Source of the DNA: Hemicentrotus pulcherrimus
Taxonomy: Eukaryota; Echinodermata; Echinoidea; Camarodonta; Strongylocentrotidae
Direction of reading: 5' to 3'
NCBI GenBank assembly: GCA_003118195.1
Contig: BEXV01001987.1
Location: 29,153-50,490, forward strand
DNA: 21,338 bases
The position numbers were made by a program, and so were the translations under genes. This document shows, in pieces, positions 9,495-17,525 of the stretch. Position 1 is the stretch's first letter. Each line of letters opens with the position of its first letter. The notes beneath the pieces were generated by a model, which was given only the letters and a program-made list of their open reading frames with translations, ran no database searches and was not told where the DNA came from.

Positions 9495-9567
9495 GTGTTT
9501 CATTTTCTTATATTTCTTGTCAATTACTTTACTTCTTACCATTTCCCTCATCTGTTTACAGGTAAGC
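9495..9567 (+). promoter_or_regulatory. Candidate recursive splice site (zero-length exon)
   Basis: A pyrimidine-rich tract ends in TTTACAG directly followed by GTAAGC, so a 3' splice site and a 5' splice site abut at 9561|9562. No AG dinucleotide occurs between 9496 and 9559, which fits the AG exclusion zone of a strong acceptor. CTTAC at 9535-9539 could serve as branch sequence. Juxtaposed CAG|GTAAG sites of this kind mark recursive splicing in very long introns of animals. If real, it implies a plus-strand host gene spanning the window. Chance occurrence in 21 kb is possible. Confidence 0.4.
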
Positions 9568-9844
9568 AGCCAGTTTCATGTAGTTTGAATCAAAAGTTCA
9601 GTCTATCTAATATATGAATGTCTGTTTAGGGCTAGTTGGATGTTATTTTTGATTTTTTTACAATTTGATTTGGCTCTGTATAAAATGGTATTAATGCCCT
9701 TCTGGCTCCACACAGGTGATAAGTAAGTAACAGTATTCATGTAACATCAGCCAGAATTTACATTGCAGAAAAAACAATTTAAAAACTTTTTTTGGTACTT
9801 TCATTTACATTTACTTCAAATACCCAGAAAAACCTGTTTGATTA

Positions 9845-10435
9845 CAGTATTTGCCGGTGTAAACGCCACAGTATTTTTGGGAGAGAAAAAATCAAAAAGT
9901 CGGGGTGCAGCGTATATACGGCGACAGAGTAAAAATTAAAAAAAAATTTAAGAAAAATCAAGCCAAAAATCAAGCCAAAACCAGGACAAATTTGCACATA
10001 CATGTATGGGACTACGAATGGTACAATAACTATACCACTATGGAACAGGACATTTCCACACATCTTACCGACAATTTTACCTTGCATTGTTGACATGAAG
10101 ACCCATATAATCTTCCAAAAACAACATCTGCCGATAGATCTTGATCAAAGTTTGTGCCAATGCATTGCATAAGTAAAATAAGGGGCTGTTTAACGCATCC
10201 AGCACGCGAAGTCGCCCTTTTCAATCCATTTCCATGTATACATCACAAAAAAAACTGCAGGCTTAGGCATCGGTGCAGGATAGCCGCGCGGTCTAAGGCG
10301 CTGGTTCCGGCTCCCAATCTACCTATGTCGGCCCGGGTTTCGATCCTGACTTCGTCCAAATTTTTTTTTTTTTTAAAGGTCAAAATCGGGGGTGCGGCCT
10401 ATACGAGGGTGAGGCGTTATCGCCGGCAAATACGG
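9845..10435 (+). mobile_element. Short DNA element with inverted ends, TA target site and tRNA-Leu-like core (copy 2)
   Basis: The left end CAGTATTTGCCGG and the right end CCGGCAAATACGG are inverted repeats. Similarity continues inward as GTGTAAACGCC against the reverse complement CGATAACGCC. TA flanks both sides (9843-9844 and 10436-10437). Subterminal motifs GGGGTGCAGCGTATATACGG (left) and GGGGGTGCGGCCTATACGAG (right) lie in direct orientation. The middle holds a tRNA-Leu-like segment at 10273-10357. A second copy of the right 324 bp at 1-327 has the same tRNA-like core in the same place, so the core belongs to the family and is not a chance insertion here. At 591 bp it has no transposase. 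Superfamily is unassigned. Confidence 0.8.
10273..10357 (+). repeat. tRNA-Leu-like segment inside mobile element copy 2
   Basis: GATAGCCGCGCGGTCTAAGG followed by CGCTGG closely follows the D-arm region of tRNA-Leu genes (GGCCGAGCGGTCTAAGGCGCTG). CCGGGTTTCGATCCTGAC supplies a slightly altered T-arm/B box. Both internal promoter blocks are better kept than in the copy at 164-243. A T run follows at 10361-10374 and could end RNA polymerase III transcription. A functional tRNA is unlikely because the acceptor ends do not pair well. Confidence 0.65.
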
Positions 10436-10437
10436 TA

Positions 10438-10934
10438 TTCTGTTCTTTTTTGTGAGTGGTGCACACGCGACACTTGATGATGCTCTGCATGCGTTAGCGT
10501 GGAAGCAAGGTATGACCAAAAACCAGTTGAGTTTAGGGCAGTATTAAAAAAAAAAGAAAACACTCTGTCAGCAACCCTCCAAAAAGACCCCAGAAAAAAT
10601 GTGAGAAAAACAGATCGTGTTTGCTTGCAGTGTAAAATGTACCTTATGATAAGTGCATCTACTAGCATTCTTGTGGTTATCAAGTGACAGCATGAGTAGA
10701 GGCAGGTGCTGTGAATATGTCCGGTCCCACATGGAAAATGGAACATACATGTATCAAGCAAAAAGCAATGGATTCACCTCCAATGGCAATTTTGAATTTC
10801 CACACTCCTCTACTCAGTGCTCGGAAAATAAAAATAAAATCTGCCATGGATTTTAAAAAAGGATAATTCTACTTCTTCTAAAAATAATAACACATTGTGC
10901 TTATGACGGGCAAAGGGGTAGACAAAACATGGCT
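10438..10934. other. Unassigned spacer with overlapping short frames
   Basis: The longest frame (114 codons, minus, 10417-10761) overlaps the mobile-element end, is cysteine- and histidine-rich without a regular pattern, and is matched by a 62-codon plus frame. I see no domain, splice context or promoter. Confidence 0.45.
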
Positions 10935-10937
10935 CCC

Positions 10938-11227
10938 GGGGAGTGTTTCACAAAAACTAAGATTGACTTCAAGTTGGACTTAACTATGGCAGGCCATTCA
11001 TGACACTGGTTGCTATCACCATTGGTCTCTCAATTATAATGTTTAGAGAATATTTTTTCATTTCAATAATGAGCTATCCAAAAAGTAAATTCTGTAGATT
11101 TGTGACCTTGATTTGTAAGTCCCTTGAGAGACCAATGCCAGTAAATGGTGAGAGCAAACAGTGGCATGACCGGCCTGCCATAGTTAAGTCCAACTTAAAG
11201 TCGATCTTAGTCTTTGTGAACTCCCCC
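10938..11227. mobile_element. Inverted-repeat element with GTGTTTCACAAAG ends, copy A
   Basis: The left arm begins GGGGAGTGTTTCACAAAAACTAAGATTGACTTCAAGTTGGACTTAAC with TATGGCAGGCC after it. The right arm is its reverse complement with few changes (GGGGGAGTTCACAAAG, ACTAAGATCGACTTTAAG, TTGGACTTAACTATGGCAGGCC), losing three bases near the tip. Inner sequence continues to pair (ATTGGTCTCTCAA at 11021-11033 with TTGAGAGACCAAT at 11123-11135), so the element is palindromic over most of its length. It shares terminal sequence with 15893-16195. No protein is encoded. The target duplication is not clear here. Confidence 0.8.
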
Positions 11228-11906
11228 GGTATGCTTTAATAACAATAATACCCGGTAATAGGGGGCTCTTGTACTGCATAGCACTCATGACCTGTCAGAC
11301 TTGACACCCCTGGCGCTCCACTATGAAAGTCTTCTCACTTTCTTGGGTGTTTTGAAAATACAGAAATGAGAAGTGCACTGCATCATGTACGATGTTTGTT
11401 TGACACAGCGCTTTTTCCGGAAGTGTACAGCATTATGCATGAGCAGGGATTAACTCACACATCGATCATAATTCAGTTTTTGTTCTCTCTTCTTCTACTA
11501 TCGCCTAAGATAAGGGTTGGAGTGTCATCATGGCACAAAAGTCAGTAACTCCTGGTAAAAGGGAAGAATCTGTCTTTATTAAATGATGATGATTAAATTA
11601 AACCACCTACATATATGAGTACAATTTTCTACATCGACATATTTTTCAGTATAATCTGCCTCAAAAAAAGGAGTTAGAAGATTGTGAATAGACCAAGTTC
11701 CCCCAATAGCCATGTGTACATATGTACATATCAAATAATCTGTTGTGAAGGAAGTAAAAATTGAACACTTCTACAGCTAAAAGCACTCTCTTCTATTAAA
11801 TTCCAATTAATACCAGTAGTGTAGTATGAATCTTGCCCTTTTCTCTAGAGATATCATAGGTAAAATGCACCACAAGGTTCACAATTTCTAGTCCAAAATA
11901 CAAAAT
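11228..11906. other. Unassigned spacer
   Basis: A 60-codon plus frame (11366-11548) has no recognisable features. TGTGTACATATGTACATATC occurs near 11713. No element ends were identified. Confidence 0.45.
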
Positions 11907-11920
11907 GTTACCATGGTAAC
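11907..11920. promoter_or_regulatory. Perfect RFX X-box palindrome
   Basis: GTTACCATGGTAAC is an exact 14-base palindrome. It matches the X-box bound by RFX transcription factors (GTNRCC, short spacer, RGYAAC), which control ciliary genes in animals. Both half-sites are perfect. Occupancy and target gene cannot be judged from this sequence, and no promoter is seen next to it. Confidence 0.55.
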
Positions 11921-12059
11921 TAAGTATGATAATTATTCCCCAAGTTTCAAAACAGGGACACCTGATATTGCAAGGCCTGCAGTTGCTCCAAACAAAATGT
12001 TGAGGCCATCAAAGGGAAACTGTAGACAGGTTCTACTTCTACAACGCACAATTCTGTGT

Positions 12060-12137
12060 CTGGGGTGACTAAATACATGATCACTATACACAGGTGGCCC
12101 TTATAGAGAGGTGGCAACTAAGACAGATTTGACTGTA
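12060..12137 (-). mobile_element. End fragment of a pogo/Tigger-like miniature element
   Basis: Read on the minus strand from 12137, the sequence is TACAGTCAAATCTGTCTTAG, then TTGCCACCTCTCTATAAGGG and CCACCTGTG. These are the typical terminal words of Tigger-like miniature elements (CAGTNNAACCTGTCTTAGNNACCACCT). TA at 12136-12137 fits the target site. The opposite end was not recognised, so this is likely a truncated copy. Confidence 0.6.
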
Positions 12138-12485
12138 CTATATATGGAGCTACAAGTCTTTCTTTGCATGGGAAGGGGGGGGGGCACTATTCACTGCACT
12201 TCAGAGCAAAAATTTATATTTATATTTCGGGGGCTACATTTCATGCTTGCCTGCATAAAAATAACACTCTAAAATTTGTTTTGCACTGAACTATGCAAAT
12301 TAATGGGGGCTCTTTTGGACATATCGGGGGCAAAATCGCCCTGAGCCCCCGTATATTTTTTTCACTGCTGCACGTATGAGTTGTTCAGACTTATATGCAA
12401 TGAAGACCTCCTCTTGAAGCCCCTCCCTCTTCAAGTATTTTGAGCCCAAAATTTGCCCCAAATTACTTGGTACAAATCAACTTAA
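12138..12485. other. Spacer with G/C runs
   Basis: It contains GGGAAGGGGGGGGGGGC near 12170 and repeated CGGGGGCT / AGCCCCCG words (12228, 12340) that form a possible weak inverted repeat. No gene can be supported. Confidence 0.4.
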
Positions 12486-12571
12486 ATTGTACAATGATGT
12501 GAAAGGGGGATGTCGTAACACACTCCTTTGTGCTATTAAAATGACCAACCTTTTTCACATCATTATACAAT
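12486..12571. repeat. Short foldback: about 20-bp inverted repeat
   Basis: ATTGTACAATGATGTGAAAGG (12486-12506) pairs with CCTTTTTCACATCATTATACAAT (12549-12571) with one mismatch and a small bulge, around a 42-base loop. It may be a small foldback element. Confidence 0.7.
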
Positions 12572-12854
12572 ATTTAGGTGAAATATTTGCCATCAAATTT
12601 GTTAGGCAGCCAACACTTTAGGGAGGCTTTAAAAACAGCTTGGAATATTGATTCACTGAAGGCTCGTGCTGATACATGAAGGATACAGCTAAACCTATGT
12701 TTGTTTTTTAGATGATGTAAAGTGTGATACACTGCACATTACTGTATCTTATAACACAGAGCTCCTTGAATACGTGTGCAAGTCATTTGGTGCATGAATT
12801 TGTCAAAGTACACTTAACAAAAAAATTTAAAAATTGCAAGCCGTGCCATATCTC

Positions 12855-13020
12855 AATCCCTCGCTCCTCCTCCCCTTCCTTCTAAATTAATATTCCTCCT
12901 CCCTCCTCCCTTCTTCCTCCCTCCTTCCTCCCTCCCTCCCCCATCCTCCCTCCTTCCCTTACTTCTACTTATTCCTCCTCCTCTTCTTTTTCTGCTTCTT
13001 CTTCATCTTCAACTTCTCCC
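12855..13020. repeat. Polypyrimidine tract (CCT/CTT-rich)
   Basis: The plus strand is almost wholly C and T, with TCCTCC, CTTCCT and TCTTCT repeats, broken only by short AT stretches such as AAATTAATA. Long homopurine-homopyrimidine tracts can form triplex (H-) DNA. No regular unit is kept. Confidence 0.85.
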
Positions 13021-13302
13021 CTAGAAACAGCAATAAAAGAAGTAGTAGTATAGACTTTGAACCATAGACCAAATTAAAACAATCCAACATGTTCATATCT
13101 TCAGAAGAAAGCTCTATGATTAAAAAGTATCTTGCAAATCCTGTATGATTACATTTCCTTACATTTAGTCATGACTCCCCTTAAGCTCATGGCAAGAGGC
13201 AATATATCTGAAGGGTTGAAAATAAACTGCCCACAGTATGTGCTATCAATGATTTATACTACAAAAGTGTTTAAGGTACTACATTTATATGCTTATCTCT
13301 GA

Positions 13303-13541
13303 AGGTCTGAAGTTGACTACACACCCATTGCGACCGATTTCAAAGCATATCAAACACATGTTTTGAGGTCTAAAGTTGAAGACTACACACTGACTAAGAT
13401 TGATTTTAGAGCAATCAAACATGTTTTGAGGTCTGAAGTTGAAGACTTCACACTGACTAAGATTGATTTTAGAGCAATCAAACATGTTTTGAGGTCTGAA
13501 GTTGAAGACTACACACCCACAAAGATTGATTTTTAAGCAAT
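13303..13541. repeat. 63-bp tandem repeat, about 3.8 copies
   Basis: AGGTCTGAAG-type unit starts lie at 13303, 13366, 13429 and 13492, an exact 63-base period. The third and fourth units are almost identical and the first is the most diverged. Because 63 is a multiple of three, the minus strand stays open over a 66-codon frame with a 21-residue repeat (MFDCSKINLSQC, then VFNFRPQN). I regard that frame as a by-product of the array, since it has no start context or homology I recognise. Confidence 0.9.
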
Positions 13542-13580
13542 CTGTCTCATCAGACTAGAATCTCCCTTCTGTGTTCGGGG

Positions 13581-13652
13581 ACCGTTTGGATGATCAAGTG
13601 CACTGATTTTAATCAAATTTTCAGAGTAACCGCAGAGCCGTATCCAAACGGT
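13581..13652. repeat. 11-bp inverted repeat
   Basis: ACCGTTTGGAT (13581-13591) and ATCCAAACGGT (13642-13652) are exact reverse complements 50 bases apart. They directly precede the non-LTR relic. Confidence 0.7.
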
Positions 13653-13689
13653 TTTTATCACTATCCCTCGCAAACAGTCTACAGCCCCA

Positions 13690-13990
13690 CCTGCCTAAAG
13701 CCTGGAGGTGGTTTCAAATCAACATTTGCATATATGGCAGCCACTGCTTTATGGAATAACTTGCTGGAATACTGCTGAAATATTGAAACATATGAAGAGT
13801 TCAAAAATAATTTGAAAACATATCTATTTAGCACTTACGGTAGTATCAAAGATCTAACAATTATGAACACAGTGTACTATTTCCACTCCTTCTGTATTCT
13901 GTTCTGTAAAGCGCTTTAATAAAGACATTCAATTGTGCCTAGAAGTGTTGTGCAATATACAAGAACGTTCAATAATTATTAGTATTGATT
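13690..13990 (+). mobile_element. Non-LTR retrotransposon relic, C-terminal RT ORF end plus 3' UTR
   Basis: From about 13720 the plus frame reads FAYMAATALWNNLLEYC, an in-frame TGA (13776-13778), then NIETYEEFKNNLKTYLFS. This fits the conserved C terminus of CR1/L2/Jockey-like ORFs (FxxxAxxLWNxLP, then SxxxFKxxLKTYLF). The internal stop shows it is dead. Downstream, CTGTAAAGCGCTTTAATAAAG with GACATTCAATTGTGCCTAG and a terminal ATAATTATTAGTATT match the structured 3' end of such families, and the same words occur at 14872-14980 on the other strand. Confidence 0.75.
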
Positions 13991-14871
13991 TGTGATGAAA
14001 TTCAAATTCTACTGTTCTACTCTTAAAGCTTGTGAAAGATATGGAAGATATGAACAAAGGCCTTAGAAATATTTTGTCATCCTGACCCTTACATCGGTTT
14101 ACTTCACGCTATCCCAGTACTTACATGTCTCTAACTTGTTGGCGATATTAAAAACCCATGTGTGGTTAAAAACCTTCCCCCGCCCCTATTCTTAATTTCT
14201 TCTCCTCCTTAAATGATTACAGGCCTCTTCCTTTCAAATATTGTCCCAGTTGTACATGTACATGCATATGGGTTACGAGTAGATAACTTTCATTATGGAA
14301 CTTGTTTGCCTAACCACTACACAGAGGTTTCATGAAAGCGACAAAAGGTCAGATCTTGAAGTGGACAAGACTTTTACGATGGAAATTTCAAAATAAATGG
14401 TACAACCATCTTTCACTCTGTAAGATCATTAGATTTTATGGCATGATATTGAGTAACAGTTACTTTATAAACAAATAGATAAAACATCCTGTACAGGTAC
14501 CAGCATACTTTTCAATTTTAAAATATGGACAACAGTAGATCCCTATCAACGTACCTGGGTCACAAAGTACAATTAGATTCAGCTTTTTGTTCGTTATCAG
14601 ATTGTCTTATTGACAGAGCGAATGAAAAATGGTACTATACTACTATCCAGTGTGAAACAAACAAGCTTGACCTTTCTCTAAATCATAACTCATCCCCTTT
14701 CAGACTACACAAGTTTATTGTACCGCTCTAAATTATTTTGTAGTCTGCATTTCATATAATAAAATGCTATCTTCTTCTCCTTTAATTGCCTGCCATGTCT
14801 TGACACGTTGGCGACCATGGAATGCCACAACTCTCTGTCCCATATTTCTATGAAGCAATGCTATAGCACAG
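13991..14871. other. Unassigned spacer
   Basis: The 68-codon plus frame at 14525-14731 has no recognisable domain or codon-level signature. TGTACATGTACATGCATATG occurs near 14252. No element ends were found. Confidence 0.45.
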
Positions 14872-14980
14872 TTATAATAAAAATAATAATAAAACATTTT
14901 TGTAGAGCACCTTTTAAACACGTACACTGTATAGGCATAATTGCATGTCTCTATATGAACTTTACAGTACAGAATACAGG
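14872..14980 (-). mobile_element. 3' end of a non-LTR element or dependent SINE
   Basis: On the minus strand the order is CTGTACTGTAAAG, GAGACATGCAATTATGCCTA, AAGGTGCTCTACAAAAATG and a TTTTATTATTATTTTTATTA tail. The same order of words (CTGTAAAGCGC, GACATTCAATTGTGCCTA, then ATAATTATT) ends the relic at 13690-13990, so both are probably one family. Only the last ~110 bp can be recognised. Confidence 0.55.
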
Positions 14981-15375
14981 AGCGGAAATGGTACGCTTGA
15001 ATTATCATAATTGTGAGATCTTACAAACAAATACAAAGTAAAATACAGATAAATTTACAAATTACAGGTACTACTGAACAGTAGGTGCAAAATGACAAAT
15101 TCTAATGGACTGTATGATTTACATGTACATACAATTTACAAAGCAACAACATGTTTTATGCTAAAACTATATGTCTTGATGAAATGCTCACGAAAGGAAT
15201 CATATTCCTTCCTTTTACACATGAGAGTTAATTCATTCTGCTCTAGGCAAAAATTGAATAGTGCACTGTAATACATCCCCTTTATGACAAGAAGATCCAA
15301 ATGCACCTGTCTCTCATGAAGTCTAATTTAAATCTATATGCTTGGAGAAGCAGCCATAAACAATATACATGTAAC
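14981..15375. other. Unassigned spacer
   Basis: AT-rich with TTTACATGTACATAC near 15118 and no coding or element signal that I can support. Confidence 0.45.
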
Positions 15376-15715
15376 CCCAAACAACTTCATTACCCGTATA
15401 GCCAGAGATATCCAGAGAGAGCGTGAAACTGACATTGCTCCATGTACCTTACAACATACATATACCCCTAGAAAAGTAGGGATATGAGAATGATTTCTCA
15501 AACAATGCTCATAATCCATTGTGTAAGAGTAGAATAACTTTCCAAATAACTTTTGTGAAACTGACATTGCTCCATGTACATTACAACATATTTGTACCCC
15601 TAGAAAAGTAGGGATATGAGAATGATTTCTCAAACAACTCTCATAATCCATTGTGTATGAGTACAACAAATTCCCAATAATTCCAAATAACTTCATTATC
15701 AGAAATATCAGTAAG
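15376..15715. repeat. 132-bp tandem repeat, about 2.5 copies
   Basis: GTGAAACTGACATTGCTCCATGTAC begins units at 15423 and 15555, a 132-base period, and most of each unit is identical. A partial third unit is seen as CAACTTCATTACC...ATATCCA (about 15380) and ATAACTTCATTATC...ATATCAG (about 15688). The period is 44 codons, so the minus strand keeps the longest open frame of the window (133 codons, 15334-15735), with a peptide repeat containing CLRNHSHIPTFLGV. The frame looks cysteine-rich but matches nothing I know; repeat expansion explains its length. Confidence 0.85.
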
Positions 15716-15760
15716 CAACTGCACAAAGTTGACAAGCGTCCTCCTGAAATGAGACAAGAT

Positions 15761-16227
15761 ATTCCATCAAGTTTTTAAATGCAACAATCTATGACAAGCA
15801 ATTTCAGATCATGTTTGCCTGATCAATATGAAACCTGATGTAAGTTATTCCATCATATTTTTTTATGTAACGATTTATGACAAGCAATTCCAGGGAGGTG
15901 TTTCACAAAGATCGAAATTAGTTTTAAGTTGGACTTAACAATTATGGAAAGCGGTTTATCGCATCTTTGAAAGTATTTTGTATACCGGTAAAGTCATTTT
16001 AAAAAAGCATAAAATGTTGACTCAAATCATTCATATTTTCTGTAATTATGAAGGAGTTTTCATGTTCTTGATGTGGAATTTATGAAAAGTTTACAATACT
16101 TGAATTTTTGCTTTTGAATATATTTAATTTCAAGGCTAATTTTCATGTCAAACTTAGAGTTAAGTTTGACTTGAGAGCTTTGTGAAACACCCCCCAGATC
16201 ATGTTTGCCTGATATGAAACCAGACGC
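15761..16227. repeat. 86-bp tandem duplication, second unit split by a mobile element
   Basis: Unit 1 (15761-15846) runs from ATTCCATCAAGTTTTTAAATG through ATGACAAGCAATTTCAGATC and ATGTTTGCCTGATCAATATG. Unit 2 starts at 15847 with ATTCCATCATATTTTTTTATG and ATGACAAGCAATTCCAG. It is then interrupted by the element at 15893-16195 and resumes at 16196 with AGATCATGTTTGCCTGATATG. Unit 1 is therefore an internal empty-site reference for the insertion. Confidence 0.85.
15893..16195. mobile_element. Inverted-repeat element with GTGTTTCACAAAG ends, copy B
   Basis: The left tip GGGAGGTGTTTCACAAAG and the right tip CTTTGTGAAACACCCCCC are inverted repeats. Pairing extends inward as TTTTAAGTTGGACTTAAC with GTTAAGTTTGACTTGAGAG. 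The terminal sequence matches copy A at 10938-11227, but the interiors differ, so they are separate subfamilies. The empty site in the neighbouring tandem unit puts the insertion at TTYCAGATC and allows at most a 2-3 base target duplication (AG or CAG). Confidence 0.8.
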
Positions 16228-16938
16228 TTTCCGGAGACAAAGAGAGAGGACATCTTAGGAACACACATTATCATCATAGCATGACTGCCATAGAAGCAAA
16301 GAGACCTATATACATTAAAGTGAAGAACAAAATATACAGACGAGCAGGCACTTTGAGAGCAAAGAGAACAAGGCTGTTAGATTCCAATGAGTTGATCAAA
16401 AACATGACATTTTGCAGACAGCCACTTTTTTTGTTGAGAAACAAGAAAGAAGAAGCGAACACTCCAAATTGAGACTCATCGAATTCACACCTGAAAGACC
16501 ATGGAAATGTTAAAAGAAAGTGAGTGGCATGTTTCTAAAGAGGGTGAGGACTCACAGAAAATGAACAGCTTGTCTTCTCAAATAAAATGTGTCTGCTCCA
16601 CCACGGCTCTTAAACCGAAGGAAATCAGAATGATAGAGAAAAGTAGGATTCCTCTTTCTAAGAAGGTAAAAGTGTTTCACATAGGCATTATCACTTCTGT
16701 CTGGTCCAACCGTATTCTCCAAATTTACAGAATGAGCAAAGAAAGATTGAACAACAAGAGAAGAAATTCTGCTTTCTAATGAACTGATCACCAAGTACTT
16801 TTAGATAATACTAGAGTCTGCTTCAAAACCACTCTACATCTCAACAGCTGGACTTCTACCGACTACGAAGGGTCAACGAGAGAGCGAGCGAGCGGTGATA
16901 ATGACGAGAGTCGGATAGCGAAGGAGGCACCTACATGT
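16228..16938. other. Purine-rich spacer with short lysine-rich frames
   Basis: Two plus frames (16281-16472, 63 codons; 16501-16779, 92 codons) encode lysine/arginine-rich peptides with no motif I recognise. Their bias follows the A/G richness of the plus strand. Some words (GAGAGCAAAGAG, AGGCTGTTAGATTC, CTTCTCA) faintly resemble the array beginning at 16939, so this may be its diverged edge. I cannot support a gene here. Confidence 0.35.
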
Positions 16939-17337
16939 ATCTGCAATGAGATAACTTTCCCTTCTCTCATTCTAGCAGTAATACAATGCTAGGCTTGTAA
17001 AACAGACCTGTTACCTTTCTATGATGATAAGAGATAGTGAGAGAAAGGTCGCTGCTTCAGAAAGAACTATCTGCAATGAGATAACTTTCTCTTCTCTCAT
17101 TCTAGCAGTAGCACCATGCTAGGCTTGTAAAACAGACATGTTTCCATTGTATAATGAAAAGAGATGGTGAGAGATGGAGGCCACTTCTTTAGAAAGATCT
17201 TTCGGCATTGAGATGAGTCTTCTCTCATTAATCGTGATAGGCCTTCAAAACACATCTATTTGCATTCCATGCTGAGCACATGATGAGGACGACCAGAAAG
17301 AGAGAGAGGGAAAGGGAGAGAGAGAGAGAGAGAGGGA

Positions 17338-17368
<31 letters not shown>

Positions 17369-17525
17369 CAAAGAAGGCCACTGCATCGGAAAGAACAGTA
17401 TCTTCAATGCGACAGCTCCTTTCCCATCCTAGTAGCAGCACAGTGCTAAGATTTCAAAACGGAACTTTTTCCTTTTTGATGATGATGATCATGAAGACGC
17501 TAATGAGTGGGAGAGAGAGCAACAA
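16939..17525. repeat. Tandem array of about 130-bp units, one expanded by (GA)n
   Basis: Units start with ATCTGCAATGAGATAAC at 16939 and 17069 and with diverged forms at 17197 (ATCTTTCGGCATTGAGATGA) and 17400 (ATCTTCAATGCGACAG). Each contains CTTCTCTCATTCTAGCAGTA, GTGCTAGGCTTGTAAAACAGA-like and GATGATAAGAGATAGTGAGAG-like blocks. Spacing is 130, 128 and 203 bp. The longer third unit holds a GA microsatellite. The first two units are the most alike. Confidence 0.85.
17296..17369. repeat. (GA)n microsatellite
   Basis: AGAGAGAGAGGGAAAGGGAG and longer GA runs, inside the third unit of the surrounding array at the place where other units read GATAGTGAGAGAAAGG. It appears to have grown from the purine-rich block of the unit itself. 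Confidence 0.95.

Noticed and set aside
10273..10357. Functional tRNA-Leu gene
   Set aside because: It is better preserved than the other copy but the acceptor ends do not pair and the T arm is altered. It is part of the mobile element.
10417..10761. 114-codon minus-strand open frame as a gene
   Set aside because: It overlaps the end of a mobile element, has no recognisable motif, and a competing open frame runs through it on the other strand.
15334..15735. 133-codon minus-strand open frame as a gene
   Set aside because: Its length comes from a 132-bp tandem repeat whose period is a multiple of three. There is no recognisable domain, promoter or splice context.
16501..16779. 92-codon lysine-rich plus-strand frame as a gene
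   Set aside because: The composition follows local purine richness. No start context, domain or neighbouring exon supports it.
16939..17525. Immune-type repeat gene cluster flanked by GA repeats, as known in sea urchins
   Set aside because: Only the GA microsatellite suggested it. No matching coding sequence, signal peptide or exon structure is visible.
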